Shown here: in pieces, positions 6,451 through 6,486 of the stretch
Numbering within the stretch: the stretch's first letter is position 1
How the letters are laid out: each line of letters starts with the position of its first letter
Program-made: the position numbers and the translations under genes
NCBI GenBank assembly: GCA_900544515.1
Contig: UQVI01000102.1
Coordinates: 1-6,486 of the forward strand
Length of the DNA: 6,486 bases
Direction: 5' to 3'
DNA from: an uncultured Oscillospiraceae bacterium
Lineage (GTDB): Bacteria > Bacillota > Clostridia > Oscillospirales > Acutalibacteraceae
The notes under the pieces: generated by a model
Told to the model about the DNA's origin: nothing
The model's input: the letters and a program-made list of their open reading frames with translations, nothing else
Database searches by the model: none

Positions 6451-6479
6451 TTGACCTGCGCCAAAATAATTTGTACAAT
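6451..6479 (+). promoter_or_regulatory. Likely divergent promoter facing out of the window
   Basis: On the plus strand TTGACC (6451-6456) and TACAAT (6474-6479) are 17 bases apart, each one mismatch from consensus. Transcription would begin near or beyond the right edge, so the gene it serves is not visible. Its presence suggests that the neighbouring gene is divergently transcribed and shares this regulatory region with the atp operon. AT-rich DNA gives such matches by chance, so confidence is moderate. Confidence 0.5.
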
Positions 6480-6486
6480 ATTCAAA

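Overview
The window carries one minus-strand operon for a bacterial F-type (F1Fo) ATP synthase. Read from right to left it runs atpB (a), atpE (c), atpF (b), a single gene coding for delta fused to alpha (atpH-atpA), atpG (gamma), atpD (beta) and atpC (epsilon, cut off by the left edge). This is the standard bacterial order with all eight subunits, but encoded by seven genes. The gene set, the strong purine-rich ribosome binding sites, the AT-rich intergenic DNA and the protein sequences suggest an anaerobic low-GC member of the Bacillota, most likely a gut-type Clostridia. That taxonomic call is inference. No marker gene here fixes it more closely.

Left end (1-33): the first 33 bases are a Nextera/Tn5 sequencing adapter, including the 19-base transposon mosaic end. 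This is library contamination and not genome. Genomic sequence starts at about base 34, inside the last codons of atpC, so the operon's end and its terminator are not visible.

Core (34-6304): the genes are tightly packed. Gaps are 14 to 39 bases, and atpF overlaps the fusion gene by four bases (ATGA), so co-transcription and translational coupling are likely. atpB, atpE and atpF make the membrane part: the proton channel, the rotor ring and the peripheral stalk. The fusion gene, atpG, atpD and atpC make the catalytic head and the central stalk. Walker A motifs, the alpha arginine finger, the beta catalytic glutamate, the a-subunit arginine and the c-subunit glutamate are all present, so the enzyme looks functional. 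The c-subunit ion site lacks two of the usual sodium ligands, which points to proton coupling.

Right end (6305-6486): a well-formed sigma-70-type promoter (TTGAAA-17-TATAAT) drives the operon, with a very short leader. Farther right is a plausible divergent promoter (TTGACC-17-TACAAT, plus strand) facing out of the window. Between them lies a 7-bp-arm inverted repeat, a possible operator. No atpI precedes atpB after this promoter.

The main point of interest is the in-frame delta-alpha fusion. F1 normally has three alpha and one delta, so a strict fusion would place three delta domains on each head. A possible internal start at the junction would release a normal-length alpha and could solve this.
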